From Spirochaetaceae bacterium (GTDB taxonomy: Bacteria; Spirochaetota; Spirochaetia; Treponematales; Rectinemataceae): DNA of 7,037 nucleotides. Position numbers and translations under genes: made by a program. The stretch lies in contig JAEUJG010000492.1 in assembly GCA_016794765.1 (NCBI GenBank), positions 1 through 7,037 of the forward strand, written 5' to 3'. The notes beneath the pieces were generated by a model that was given only the letters and a program-made list of their open reading frames with translations, did not search any database and was not told the origin of the DNA. Shown piece after piece: positions 1-5,703 of the stretch; the stretch's first letter is position 1; each line of letters opens with the position of its first letter.

Positions 1-418
1 CGCCCGTCCCCGGGGGAAGGTCCACGACGAGGACGTCGAGCTCGCCCCAGGCCGTGTCGGTCCAGAACTGCTCGACCGCGCGGGAGAGGAGGGGTCCGCG
101 CCAGATCACCGGCGCGTCCTCGTCCTCGACGAGGAGGTTGATGGACATGACGCCGAAGCCCTCCTCCGCGAGGACGGGGAGGAGCTTCTCGCCGTCGCTG
201 TCGGCCCTGAAGGACTCGATGCCGAGAAGGCGGGGCACGCTGGGGCCGGTGATGTCCGCGTCCAGGAGGCCCACCTTGAGGCCCTTCGCCGCGCAGGCCT
301 GGGCCAGGAGGACCGCGCTCGTCGACTTGCCGACGCCGCCCTTGCCCGAGCCGACGCCGATCACGTATTTCACCTTGTTGGCGACCGCGTCAGGCGCGGC
401 GCCCTTGTCTTCGTTCAT
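1..418 (-). CDS. mrp: Mrp/NBP35-family P-loop Fe-S carrier ATPase (C-terminus beyond window)
   Basis: This is the N-terminal 139 residues of an Mrp/NBP35/ApbC-type ATPase; the frame is open to the window edge, so the C-terminus is not seen. The family binds ATP as a dimer, carries a transferable Fe-S cluster and delivers it to apoproteins in the cytoplasm. Visible signatures are the deviant Walker A GSGKGGVGKS at residues 23-32, a switch-I-type LLDADITGPS segment, the family-typical IWRGP block, and the Walker B/switch-II DLPPGTG at the window edge. The bridging CxxC of Mrp proteins would lie beyond the edge. The ATG at 418 has GGAGG six bases upstream and follows a strong promoter at 453-481 by about 30 bases. 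The gene is divergent from the scaffold gene at 617 and shares with it an intergenic region carrying palindromic sites. Unlike the two ATPases at 3902-5703, the visible part has no inserted ferredoxin domain. Confidence 0.95.
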   Translation of the reverse strand, partial: MNEDKGAAPDAVANKVKYVIGVGSGKGGVGKSTSAVLLAQACAAKGLKVGLLDADITGPSVPRLLGIESFRADSDGEKLLPVLAEEGFGVMSINLLVEDEDAPVIWRGPLLSRAVEQFWTDTAWGELDVLVVDLPPGTG

Positions 419-452
419 GTGGATCCTCCGGTAGGAGCTGATGCTCCCGTCG

Positions 453-481
453 ATACTAACAAGCATATGCTCGATAGTCAA
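453..481 (-). promoter_or_regulatory. sigma70-type promoter of mrp
   Basis: On the minus strand, TTGACT (476-481) and TAGTAT (453-458) are separated by exactly 17 bases, a near-consensus housekeeping promoter in an otherwise GC-rich region. Transcription would start near 446, leaving a leader of about 28 bases before the ATG at 418. The palindrome AGCATATGCT lies inside the spacer, so a protein bound there would compete directly with RNA polymerase. The placement is seen in the sequence; repression is inference. Confidence 0.75.
462..471. promoter_or_regulatory. Palindromic operator candidate in the mrp promoter spacer
   Basis: AGCATATGCT is a perfect 10-bp palindrome lying between the -35 and -10 boxes of the mrp promoter. 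It differs by one base from GGCATATGCT, found exactly at 526-535, 6157-6166 and 6255-6264. No copy of the core GCATATGC was noticed inside any gene of the window. The binding protein is not encoded in the visible sequence. Confidence 0.6.
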
Positions 482-525
482 GGTGGGCGGGACGGCTGGA
501 AAGCCGGTCTGGGCGGGCCGATAGC

Positions 526-549
526 GGCATATGCTAATAAGCATTTGCC
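526..549. promoter_or_regulatory. Two-arm inverted repeat operator candidate upstream of the scaffold gene
   Basis: The arms GGCATATGCT (526-535) and AGCATTTGCC (540-549) are inverted copies matching at nine of ten positions, separated by AATA. The right arm overlaps the -35 box TTGCCA of the rightward promoter. This is the most complete copy of the element in the window and suggests binding of a dimeric regulator. Whether it activates or represses cannot be told from sequence. Confidence 0.65.
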
Positions 550-573
550 ATAAAGCCTCCAATGTCCTATACT
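545..573 (+). promoter_or_regulatory. sigma70-type promoter of the scaffold/MoaE-like pair
   Basis: TTGCCA (545-550) and TATACT (568-573) are separated by 17 bases. Transcription would start near 580, about 37 bases before the ATG at 617. The -35 box overlaps the right arm of the inverted repeat at 526-549. It is divergent from the mrp promoter, with the two -35 boxes about 64 bases apart. Confidence 0.7.
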
Positions 574-616
574 GAGGCGCTTTCGCGCGAACCGCGAGGG
601 GAAGGAGGGCTCCGAA

Positions 617-1093
617 ATGGCCGAGGAAGAGACGGGCAAGGAAATGGGCGGAGAATTCGAGGCGCGGCCGTACGAAGGCCCCATCCTCTACTACAGCGAC
701 GCGGTGATCGACCACTTCACCAATCCGAGGAACGTCGGCGAGCTCGGCGGGGAGGAGACCGACGGCTACGCCTGCATCGGCGACCCCGGCTGCGGCGACG
801 AGATGAAGCTCTGGTTCTCGCTCAAGGTGGGCCGGATCGCGAAGATCGCCTTCAAGTCCTTCGGCTGTCCCGGAGCCATCTCGACGAGCAGCATGCTGAC
901 CGTCCTCGCCGACGGGAAGACGATCGAGGAGGCGAAGCTCATCACCGACGATGACGTCGTGACGGCCCTTGGCGGCATTCCCGCGAACAAGCGGCACTGC
1001 TCCCTGCTCGGAGTCAGGGCCCTCCAGGCGGCGATCGAGGCCTATGAGCGGGGAGCGTCGGGAAGCGCCGCGCTTCGGGAGCGGGCGCCTTGA
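617..1093 (+). CDS. IscU/NifU-N type Fe-S cluster scaffold protein
   Basis: This 158-residue protein belongs to the IscU/NifU N-terminal family, on which [2Fe-2S] or [4Fe-4S] clusters are assembled in the cytoplasm from cysteine-desulfurase sulfur. All ligand positions are kept: GDPGCGD (Cys59, Asp61), FGCPGAIS (Cys84) and KRHC (His127, Cys128). The family-typical start DHFTNPRNVG is at residues 32-41. A polar extension of about 22 residues precedes the fold, and an extra cysteine is at 53. The central [2Fe-2S] and C-terminal Nfu domains of full-length nitrogenase NifU are absent. The ATG at 617 is chosen because AAGGAGG sits just upstream and the promoter at 545-573 precedes it; Met10 is a less likely start. 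No cysteine desulfurase is visible in the window, so sulfur must come from elsewhere. The following gene starts inside the stop codon, so the two products are probably made together. Confidence 0.92.
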   Translation: MAEEETGKEMGGEFEARPYEGPILYYSDAVIDHFTNPRNVGELGGEETDGYACIGDPGCGDEMKLWFSLKVGRIAKIAFKSFGCPGAISTSSMLTVLADGKTIEEAKLITDDDVVTALGGIPANKRHCSLLGVRALQAAIEAYERGASGSAALRERAP

Positions 1094-1485
1094 TCGCGGC
1101 CTACGCCTCACGGGCGTCCATCGACCCTCTCGGGCTCTACGAGGCCTTCCTGGAAAGGGAGACCGACGCGAGCGGGACGGTCGTCCTCCACCACGGCAGG
1201 GTGAAGCGGCCGGGCAAGCTCGTCGCGGATTTCTCGTCGGTCGAGCTCAAGGCCCTCGCGCCCGATGTCGACGAGCGCCTCCTGGCGCTCGCCTCCGACG
1301 CGGCGAAGGCCTTCGCCCTCAACCAGGTCCTCGTCGTCCACCGCCTGGGCAGGATAGGAGCGGGCGACGGCGTCCTCCTCGCCATCGTGTCCGGCGCGAC
1401 CCGCGACCGCTGTTTCGCGGCCTGCTCCTGGATCGTGGACGAGATCAAGAAAGGGGACTTCATCGAGCTCGTCGAGCTGCCCTAG
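1090..1485 (+). CDS. Divergent MoaE-like protein (molybdopterin synthase large-subunit fold)
   Basis: This 131-residue protein resembles MoaE, which with the thiocarboxylated MoaD inserts the dithiolene sulfurs of molybdopterin. Matching landmarks are GTVVLHHGRV (residues 29-38; compare GAVVTFTGKVR), VVHRLGRIGAGD (82-93; compare VIHRIGELWPGD) and ATRDRCFAACSWIVDEIK (103-120; compare AHRSSAFEAGQFIMDYLK). Against E. coli MoaE by eye, the lysine after the last helix is kept (Lys120, equivalent to K119). The second catalytic lysine (K126) becomes hydrophobic, R39 becomes lysine and H103 becomes threonine. The C-terminal tail of about 20 residues is missing. No MoaD is present. The TTG start shares bases with the TGA of the scaffold gene (TTGA), a translational coupling arrangement; no better ATG or GTG is seen. 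The 3' end overlaps the converging transporter gene. It may be a specialised MoaE paralogue serving the metal-cluster locus. Confidence 0.75.
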   Translation: MIAAYASRASIDPLGLYEAFLERETDASGTVVLHHGRVKRPGKLVADFSSVELKALAPDVDERLLALASDAAKAFALNQVLVVHRLGRIGAGDGVLLAIVSGATRDRCFAACSWIVDEIKKGDFIELVELP

Positions 1486-2390
1486 CCGATCTGCGCCAGG
1501 AAGGGCCAGAGCGCGTAGACGGCGAAGCCGAGGACGAGAAGATAGGAGAAGAGCTCGAGATACTCGGTCGCGATCCATAGCGCGCGCTCTTTCGTCTTGA
1601 GGCGCCTGAAGAGCCCCTCCCTGCCCGTGTACGCGAGGTAGCCCGCCGCGGAGATGACGACGCCCATGCCGAGGGACATCGCCGCGACGCCGGCGACCCC
1701 CAGGCCGATCCGCCCCGCATAGAGGGCGAAGAGGAGAATCATCGTCGCGCCCGGGCAGGGCACGAGGCTCGTCACCGCGACGACGCCGTAGAGGCCCCGC
1801 CCGGCGAGGGCCCGGCCGTCCCTGGGCTTTCCCGAGAGGAGGCCGCGCAGCTTCCCCGCGGCGAGGGCGGCCGCCGCGAGGCCGAGGATGCCGAAGGTGG
1901 CCCCGTCCAGGACGGTTCCGACTCGTTCTGCGTCGCCTAGGGAGGCGATCGCCCCGCGGAGGAGGCTCAAGGCTCCGACGAGGACGAGTCCGACGCCGGC
2001 GTGCACGCCCGCGGCCAGGAAGCCCGCGGCGAGGGGCTCCCAGGGCGCCGCCCTTCTACCCAGGAAGAGGGAGAAGACCACGGTCTTGCGGTGGCCCGGC
2101 CCCGCCGCGTGGAGCAGGCCATAGACGAAGGCGGCGCCCAGGAGGGCCGCGAGGGCCTTCGCCGAGGGCTCCGCGCCGAAGGACCTGATCGCCTCCGCCG
2201 CCCGTTCCCGCAGCTCGATCTGCGCTCCGACCATCGGGCCCGAGGACGCGGGGGGGCGCGGCGCGGGCTTCGCCCGGCCCTCCTCGCCGCCCGACGTGAG
2301 AAAGGGATTCGCGGAGGCGGGGGAGGCGGCGAGCGCGAGCAGCAGGGCGAGGACGACGGCCGCGTGCCTGGCCCGCCTGATGGTGATCAT
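1482..2390 (-). CDS. NicO/RcnA-family nickel/cobalt transport membrane protein
   Basis: This 302-residue inner-membrane protein belongs to the NicO/RcnA family of nickel/cobalt exporters or permeases. An N-terminal hydrophobic segment ending in ASA at about residue 27 looks like a signal peptide. A polar stretch of about 50 residues follows, then roughly six membrane segments. The family motif GLLHAAGPGHRKT at residues 91-103 (compare HxxxPGHGK) supplies candidate metal-binding histidines. A second histidine in GVHAGVG and the segment SLVPCPGATMILLFAL fit the second half of the fold. The histidine-rich loop of E. coli RcnA is not seen. The ATG at 2390 is chosen because it yields the signal-like start and lies four bases after the stop of the DUF1007 gene; the frame is open further upstream, but that part is antisense to nothing and overlaps the neighbour. 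Direction of transport and the exact metal cannot be read from sequence. Confidence 0.88.
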   Translation of the reverse strand: MITIRRARHAAVVLALLLALAASPASANPFLTSGGEEGRAKPAPRPPASSGPMVGAQIELRERAAEAIRSFGAEPSAKALAALLGAAFVYGLLHAAGPGHRKTVVFSLFLGRRAAPWEPLAAGFLAAGVHAGVGLVLVGALSLLRGAIASLGDAERVGTVLDGATFGILGLAAAALAAGKLRGLLSGKPRDGRALAGRGLYGVVAVTSLVPCPGATMILLFALYAGRIGLGVAGVAAMSLGMGVVISAAGYLAYTGREGLFRRLKTKERALWIATEYLELFSYLLVLGFAVYALWPFLAQIG

Positions 2391-2394
2391 CGCC

Positions 2395-3057
2395 TCACTC
2401 CGCGAAGTGGAGCCGGACTTCCTCCGGGTAGGCTGTCTCGAGGCCCTTCTGCCATTTGTCGTAGACCCTGAAATCGCTCGCCGCGCCCGAAGGGTTGTAG
2501 AAGACGGGGTACTTCTTGTTGGCCGCCACTTCGACGATCGCTCCCGGCCTGGGCTCCGTCCCCTCCACGGGGCGCACCGAAGCCGGATCGGCGGGATAGC
2601 GAACGGCGCAGTAGAAGGTCGAGTCGAAGACCGCGACGCTGAAATCGCCTGAGTATCCCTTGCCCTCGAGGGGGACGCGGAAGCGGTAGACCAGCCTGCC
2701 GTCGCGCTGGCTGGCCTCGAAGGCCTCCACCCTGTCGGGACAGACGCGCTTGTCGCCCTTCCTGAGGAAGATGAAGTAGCCGTAGTTCGCGAGGTTCGCG
2801 AAGGCTCCCTTCCGCACCCGTTCGTTCTCCGCCTTGTCGAAGCGCCCGTCATGGTTCAGGTCGTTTTCCCCAATGATCGAGGCGCTGAACATCGGATCGA
2901 AAAGCCATTCGACCCTGATGCCGAGGCACTCGCCGCCCTTCATCTCGAATTCGAGGCGCGAGTCCAAGGACATGTGCGGGTGCGCCCAGAGGGCGGCGGT
3001 TGCGGCGAGGAGAAGGACCGAAGCCAAAAGGAGAGCGCGGAGACGAGGAAAATGCAT
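2395..3057 (-). CDS. DUF1007-family exported protein, partner of the NicO transporter
   Basis: This 220-residue protein matches the DUF1007 family, exported proteins usually encoded beside NicO/RcnA-type nickel-cobalt transporters, as here. Residues 1-25 form a signal peptide ending LWA. The mature protein would begin HPHMSLD, placing two histidines at its very N-terminus, a plausible metal-binding site once the signal is removed. Residues 66-77 (DLNHDGRFDKAE) form a canonical 12-residue EF-hand loop with Asp1, Asn3, Asp5, Gly6, Asp9 and Glu12, so calcium binding is likely. The rest is beta-rich, with two further cysteines near residues 44 and 106. The ATG at 3057 is preceded by GAGAGG. The gene is first in a two-gene unit, with four bases between its stop and the transporter start. 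The molecular role is not established; a periplasmic metal chaperone or sensor is the natural guess. Confidence 0.85.
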   Translation of the reverse strand: MHFPRLRALLLASVLLLAATAALWAHPHMSLDSRLEFEMKGGECLGIRVEWLFDPMFSASIIGENDLNHDGRFDKAENERVRKGAFANLANYGYFIFLRKGDKRVCPDRVEAFEASQRDGRLVYRFRVPLEGKGYSGDFSVAVFDSTFYCAVRYPADPASVRPVEGTEPRPGAIVEVAANKKYPVFYNPSGAASDFRVYDKWQKGLETAYPEEVRLHFAE

Positions 3058-3119
3058 GGCGACCTCTCGGGGGAGACTGGCCTTCCGATTCCTCGGCGGC
3101 CAAGCGTATCCTAGCGTTC

Positions 3120-3132
3120 TTTTCCCGGAAAA
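3120..3132. promoter_or_regulatory. Small palindrome upstream of the DUF1007/NicO pair
   Basis: TTTTCC-C-GGAAAA is a perfect inverted repeat with 6-bp arms about 65 bases before the DUF1007 start, in an AT-rich island of this leader. A possible -10 box (TAGGAT on the minus strand) lies just downstream, but no convincing -35 was found. It could be an operator for a metal-responsive regulator; no NikR- or RcnR-type site was recognised. Confidence 0.3.
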
Positions 3133-3163
3133 TGAAGGCCCCGAAGTGCGGGGAGCCCGCCGA

Positions 3164-3202
3164 AGCGAAACGCCGCCGCCGGATCGAAGGCCGGCGGCGG
3201 CG
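3164..3202 (-). terminator. Intrinsic terminator of the ATPase/NifX operon
   Basis: A perfect 12-bp GC stem (3171-3182 with 3191-3202) and an 8-base loop lie about 40 bases after the stop of the last NifX-like gene. On the minus strand the stem is followed by TTTCGCTTCG, a short and imperfect T tract. The stem is strong; the T tract is weak, so termination may be partial or factor-aided. Confidence 0.6.
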
Positions 3203-3242
3203 ATGACGCTCGAGGGAGGCTTGTCTCGCCGGCGCGAGGCTT

Positions 3243-3581
3243 CTAGTGGTCGCAGCTGTTCGCGCCCGTGACGAGGGTTCCCTCCAGGAAGAGCTTGACG
3301 ATCTTTTCAGACGGCTCGGAAGGGGCGCCGACGACGACCTCGATGCGGTTCTTCGCGAAGAGGTTGCGGGCGTTCTGCCCCATGCCTCCGGCGATGATGT
3401 GCGTCACGCCGCGTTCAGCCAGCCAGGCGGGGAACAGGCCAGGCTCGTGCGGCGGCGGAACGATCTCCTCCGAAGCCAAAATGCTCTTCGTGGCGGGATT
3501 GGCGTCGATGACCGCGAAACGCTCGCAGTGGCCGAAATGGGAGGAGAGGCTTCCGCCCGTGAGGGGCATGGCGATCTTCAT
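3243..3581 (-). CDS. NifX/NafY-fold cluster-binding protein, ORP/MTH1175 type
   Basis: This 112-residue protein belongs to the dinitrogenase iron-molybdenum cofactor biosynthesis family (NifX, NafY, NifB C-terminal domain, orange protein). Members bind FeMo-type precursors or, in Desulfovibrio ORP, a Mo-Cu sulfide cluster. Signatures are the start MKIAMPLTGG, SSHFGHCERFAVID at residues 13-26, the loop AGGMGQNARNLF, and the C-terminal GANSCDH, a typical ending for MTH1175-like members. Cys and His residues at 16, 18, 19 and the CDH tail are candidate cluster ligands. The ATG at 3581 has AAAGGAG ahead of it, inside the end of the preceding gene; the stop of that gene lies three bases upstream of this start. 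It is last in the operon, before the hairpin at 3171-3202. It is only a distant paralogue of its neighbour at 3585-3905. Confidence 0.92.
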   Translation of the reverse strand: MKIAMPLTGGSLSSHFGHCERFAVIDANPATKSILASEEIVPPPHEPGLFPAWLAERGVTHIIAGGMGQNARNLFAKNRIEVVVGAPSEPSEKIVKLFLEGTLVTGANSCDH

Positions 3582-3584
3582 GGT

Positions 3585-3905
3585 TCACTCCTTTCCATTT
3601 CCGTTGACGGCCGCGGCCATCGCGTCGCCGAGGGCGATTCCCGCCTCGGCGCGCTCGAAGCGGATCTTGGCCGAGGCCAAGGCGTTGGCCGCCTTGGGGC
3701 CCAGCTCGGGGGCGATGACGACCCCGACGCCCTTTCCGGCGAGGAAGGCGGCGGCTCCCGTTCCGGCGCCGTGCTCGGAATCAGCTCCCTCGTTCCCGAG
3801 GATCGCGTAGCTTCCGTCGGCGTGATCGTAGATGGCGAAGCTCTTCGCCCGGCCGAAAACCTTGCTCAGGGTCTTTCCGTCGTCGGTCGGCAATGCGTAT
3901 CTCAT
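3585..3905 (-). CDS. NifX/NafY-fold cluster-binding protein (second paralogue)
   Basis: This 106-residue protein is of the same NifB/NifX domain family. The start MRYALPTDDGK, the FGRAKSFAIYD strand-turn (residues 17-27) and the GVGVVIAPELGPKAANAL block (59-76) mark the RNase-H-like alpha/beta fold that carries Fe-Mo type clusters. It has no cysteine and only two histidines (about residues 28 and 45), so if it binds a cluster the ligands differ from those of the downstream paralogue. Binding may be non-covalent, as in Desulfovibrio ORP. The ATG at 3905 overlaps the TGA of the upstream ATPase gene (ATGA) and has AAGGAG at proper spacing. It is shorter and less metal-ligand-rich than the protein at 3243-3581, suggesting the two have separate roles, for example carrier and acceptor. 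That division is inference. Confidence 0.9.
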   Translation of the reverse strand: MRYALPTDDGKTLSKVFGRAKSFAIYDHADGSYAILGNEGADSEHGAGTGAAAFLAGKGVGVVIAPELGPKAANALASAKIRFERAEAGIALGDAMAAAVNGNGKE

Positions 3906-4822
3906 GGTTGCTCCTTGCTGGGATTGGAATCGGTCTCGCGGCGCGACAGTCCCGAGATGACGCCCCGCACGGCGCGAAGGGCCTTGGCGGCCCTCGCGCC
4001 CGAGTCCCCGTCGAGCGAAAGCCAGGTCTTCCCCGCTTCCTCCGCGGAGCGGAGCGCGGGATCGAAGGGGATTTCCCCGGCGAGGGGAATCCCCGCCTTG
4101 GCGATCATTTCGCGGGCCCGCAGGTCCATGGCGCCGTCGAGACCGGCCTTGTTGACGATCGCGACGGCCTTCCGCCTCATGGAGGCGACGAGCTCGACGA
4201 GCCTGGCCGCGTCGCGTATGCCGGAGGCGCTCGCCTCCACGACGACGAGGACCAGGTCGCATCCGGAGATCGAAGCGATGACGGGACAGCCTATGCCCGG
4301 CGGGGAATCGAGCACGACGATGGAATCCCCGCCGGCGATGCGCTCCGCCTTGTCTCGCACCTTGCGCACCAGCTTTCCGCTCGTGTCCTCGCCGGGCACG
4401 AGCTCGGCGTGGACGAGGGGAATGCCGAGACGGGTGCCGGAGACGAAGAGCTCTCCCGCCTGTTTCTCGAACGTGACGACCGCCTTCGAGGGGCAGGCGT
4501 CCAGGCAGGCGCCGCAGCGCTCGCAGAGTTCGGGCACGATTCGGTATCCCGAACCGTCCGGCGCGGGCTTTATGGCGCCGAACCGGCAGACTTTCGCGCA
4601 GAGGCCGCAGCCCGTGCAGGCTTTTTCGTCGATCTTGAAGCCTGGGCCCGCGTCGTAGGGCTCCCTCGTCCCGAGCGCCGCCCCCAGGGCTATCGCCCCG
4701 TTCGCCGCGTCCACGTCGCAGTCGGCGAAGACGCGGGCGGGCCCGAGAAGCTCGGCCAGGGCCGCGGCGATCGAGGTCTTGCCGGCGCCGCCCTTGCCGC
4801 TGGCTACGCTTACCATGATCAT
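3902..4822 (-). CDS. MinD-type P-loop ATPase with inserted 2[4Fe-4S] ferredoxin domain (copy 2)
   Basis: This 306-residue cytoplasmic protein belongs to the MinD-superfamily ATPases carrying an inserted ferredoxin domain (the COG1149 type). The deviant Walker A SGKGGAGKT is at residues 8-16. The ferredoxin insert has two full motifs, CTGCGLCAKVC (Cys69-79) and CERCGACLDACP (Cys100-110), sufficient for two [4Fe-4S] clusters. Walker B/switch II is LDSPPGIGC at 171-179, with the family-typical cysteine after PPG, followed by an IVNKAG-type guanine/adenine-recognition segment. The start at 4822 is chosen because its ATG overlaps the stop of the upstream ATPase (ATGA); Met3 is an alternative. The 3' end overlaps the NifX-like gene in the same way. 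In Desulfovibrio vulgaris, a tandem pair of such ATPases belongs to the orange-protein complex, so a role in cluster loading or transfer to the NifX proteins is likely. Confidence 0.95.
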   Translation of the reverse strand: MIMVSVASGKGGAGKTSIAAALAELLGPARVFADCDVDAANGAIALGAALGTREPYDAGPGFKIDEKACTGCGLCAKVCRFGAIKPAPDGSGYRIVPELCERCGACLDACPSKAVVTFEKQAGELFVSGTRLGIPLVHAELVPGEDTSGKLVRKVRDKAERIAGGDSIVVLDSPPGIGCPVIASISGCDLVLVVVEASASGIRDAARLVELVASMRRKAVAIVNKAGLDGAMDLRAREMIAKAGIPLAGEIPFDPALRSAEEAGKTWLSLDGDSGARAAKALRAVRGVISGLSRRETDSNPSKEQP

Positions 4823-5703
4823 GCGGGCATCCTCGCTTTCGTCGCCTCGACCGCCCTCGCGAGGATCGAATCCATCTCCCGCATGAGCGAGCCGTCTTCG
4901 CTCCAGAGCCGCGTCGCCGCGCCGGACGCCGCGCGTGCGCGCAGGAAGGCGATGCGGCCGATGATCGGCACGCCACGCGAGGCGCAGAACGCGTCCACGT
5001 CCGCCGAGCCGAAGCCGTCCTTGTTGACGACGACGCCGACGGGAAGGCCCTGGCCGCGGGCGAGCTCCACGGCGGCGCCAAGGTCGTGGAGGGAGAACTC
5101 CGTCGGCTCGGCGACGAGAACCACGCAGTCGGCGCCCTCGATCGCGTGGGTGGCGGAGCAGGAGACTCCGGGAGGGCAGTCGCGGATCTCGAGCTCGGCC
5201 GGGGTGGAGGCGGCGGCGCGCTTGGCCGCTTCGATCACCGCCGTCGAGCGGATGTCGCCGACGGCCATCCTGCCTTCCAGGAGGGAGAGTCCGCCGGACT
5301 CGTAGGCGCGCGCGGCGCCGACCTCGACCGCGGCCTCGCCGAGCGCGGAGGCGGGACAGGCCGCGACGCAGCGGCCGCAGCCCTTGCAGATCCGCTCGTC
5401 CACCGTCACCACGCCGCCAATCGCGACTATCGCGCCGAAGCGGCAGGTTTTCGCGCAGAGCCCGCAGCCTGAGCATTTGGATTCGTCGAGCCGCGGTACG
5501 AGAACCATGGCGGGGAGAGGCTCGCCAGTGGGACTGGCCTTGGGAAAATAGCCCAGGGAGTCGGGCGCCTCGACGTCCAGGTCGACGAGGATCGTCTTTC
5601 GGGAAAGAGCCGCCGCGACCGCGAGATGGGCGGCCACCGTCGTCTTCCCGGTGCCGCCCTTTCCGCTCGCGACGGCGATGACCGTCCTGCGAGCCTCGCT
5701 CAC
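4819..5703 (-). CDS. MinD-type P-loop ATPase with inserted 2[4Fe-4S] ferredoxin domain (copy 1)
   Basis: This 294-residue paralogue of the next gene has the same architecture. Walker A SGKGGTGKTT is at residues 13-22. The ferredoxin insert carries CSGCGLCAKTC (77-87) and CKGCGRCVAACP (106-116). Walker B/switch II is RDCPPGVSC (174-182). VVVNKDGFG and IIGRIAF match the late strands of the MinD fold. The GTG at 5703 is chosen because it overlaps the stop of the DUF5320 gene (GTGA) and gives the normal family N-terminus; the frame is open far upstream, but there it only shadows the repeat protein. The ribosome site is weak, so its translation probably depends on coupling to the DUF5320 gene. Tandem, divergent copies suggest a heterodimer, as proposed for the Desulfovibrio orange-protein ATPases. 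That point is inference here. Confidence 0.95.
   Translation of the reverse strand: MSEARRTVIAVASGKGGTGKTTVAAHLAVAAALSRKTILVDLDVEAPDSLGYFPKASPTGEPLPAMVLVPRLDESKCSGCGLCAKTCRFGAIVAIGGVVTVDERICKGCGRCVAACPASALGEAAVEVGAARAYESGGLSLLEGRMAVGDIRSTAVIEAAKRAAASTPAELEIRDCPPGVSCSATHAIEGADCVVLVAEPTEFSLHDLGAAVELARGQGLPVGVVVNKDGFGSADVDAFCASRGVPIIGRIAFLRARAASGAATRLWSEDGSLMREMDSILARAVEATKARMPA

Noticed and set aside
969..1580. Rightward 203-codon frame overlapping the scaffold and MoaE-like genes
   Set aside because: It is Arg/Gly/Pro-rich with no domain; both overlapped frames have clear family motifs.
2391..2852. N-terminal extension of the NicO frame
   Set aside because: It overlaps the well-supported DUF1007 gene in another frame and is low-complexity Arg/Ser/Thr; the ATG at 2390 gives a proper signal-like start.
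3246..4658. Long rightward open frame of 470 codons
   Set aside because: It lies antisense to the NifX and ATPase genes, has no recognisable domain, and is low-complexity Arg/Ala/Gly-rich as expected from GC-rich shadow frames.
4823..5476. Upstream extensions of the second ATPase frame
   Set aside because: They shadow the first ATPase; the ATGA overlap at 4819-4822 and the normal family N-terminus fix the start.
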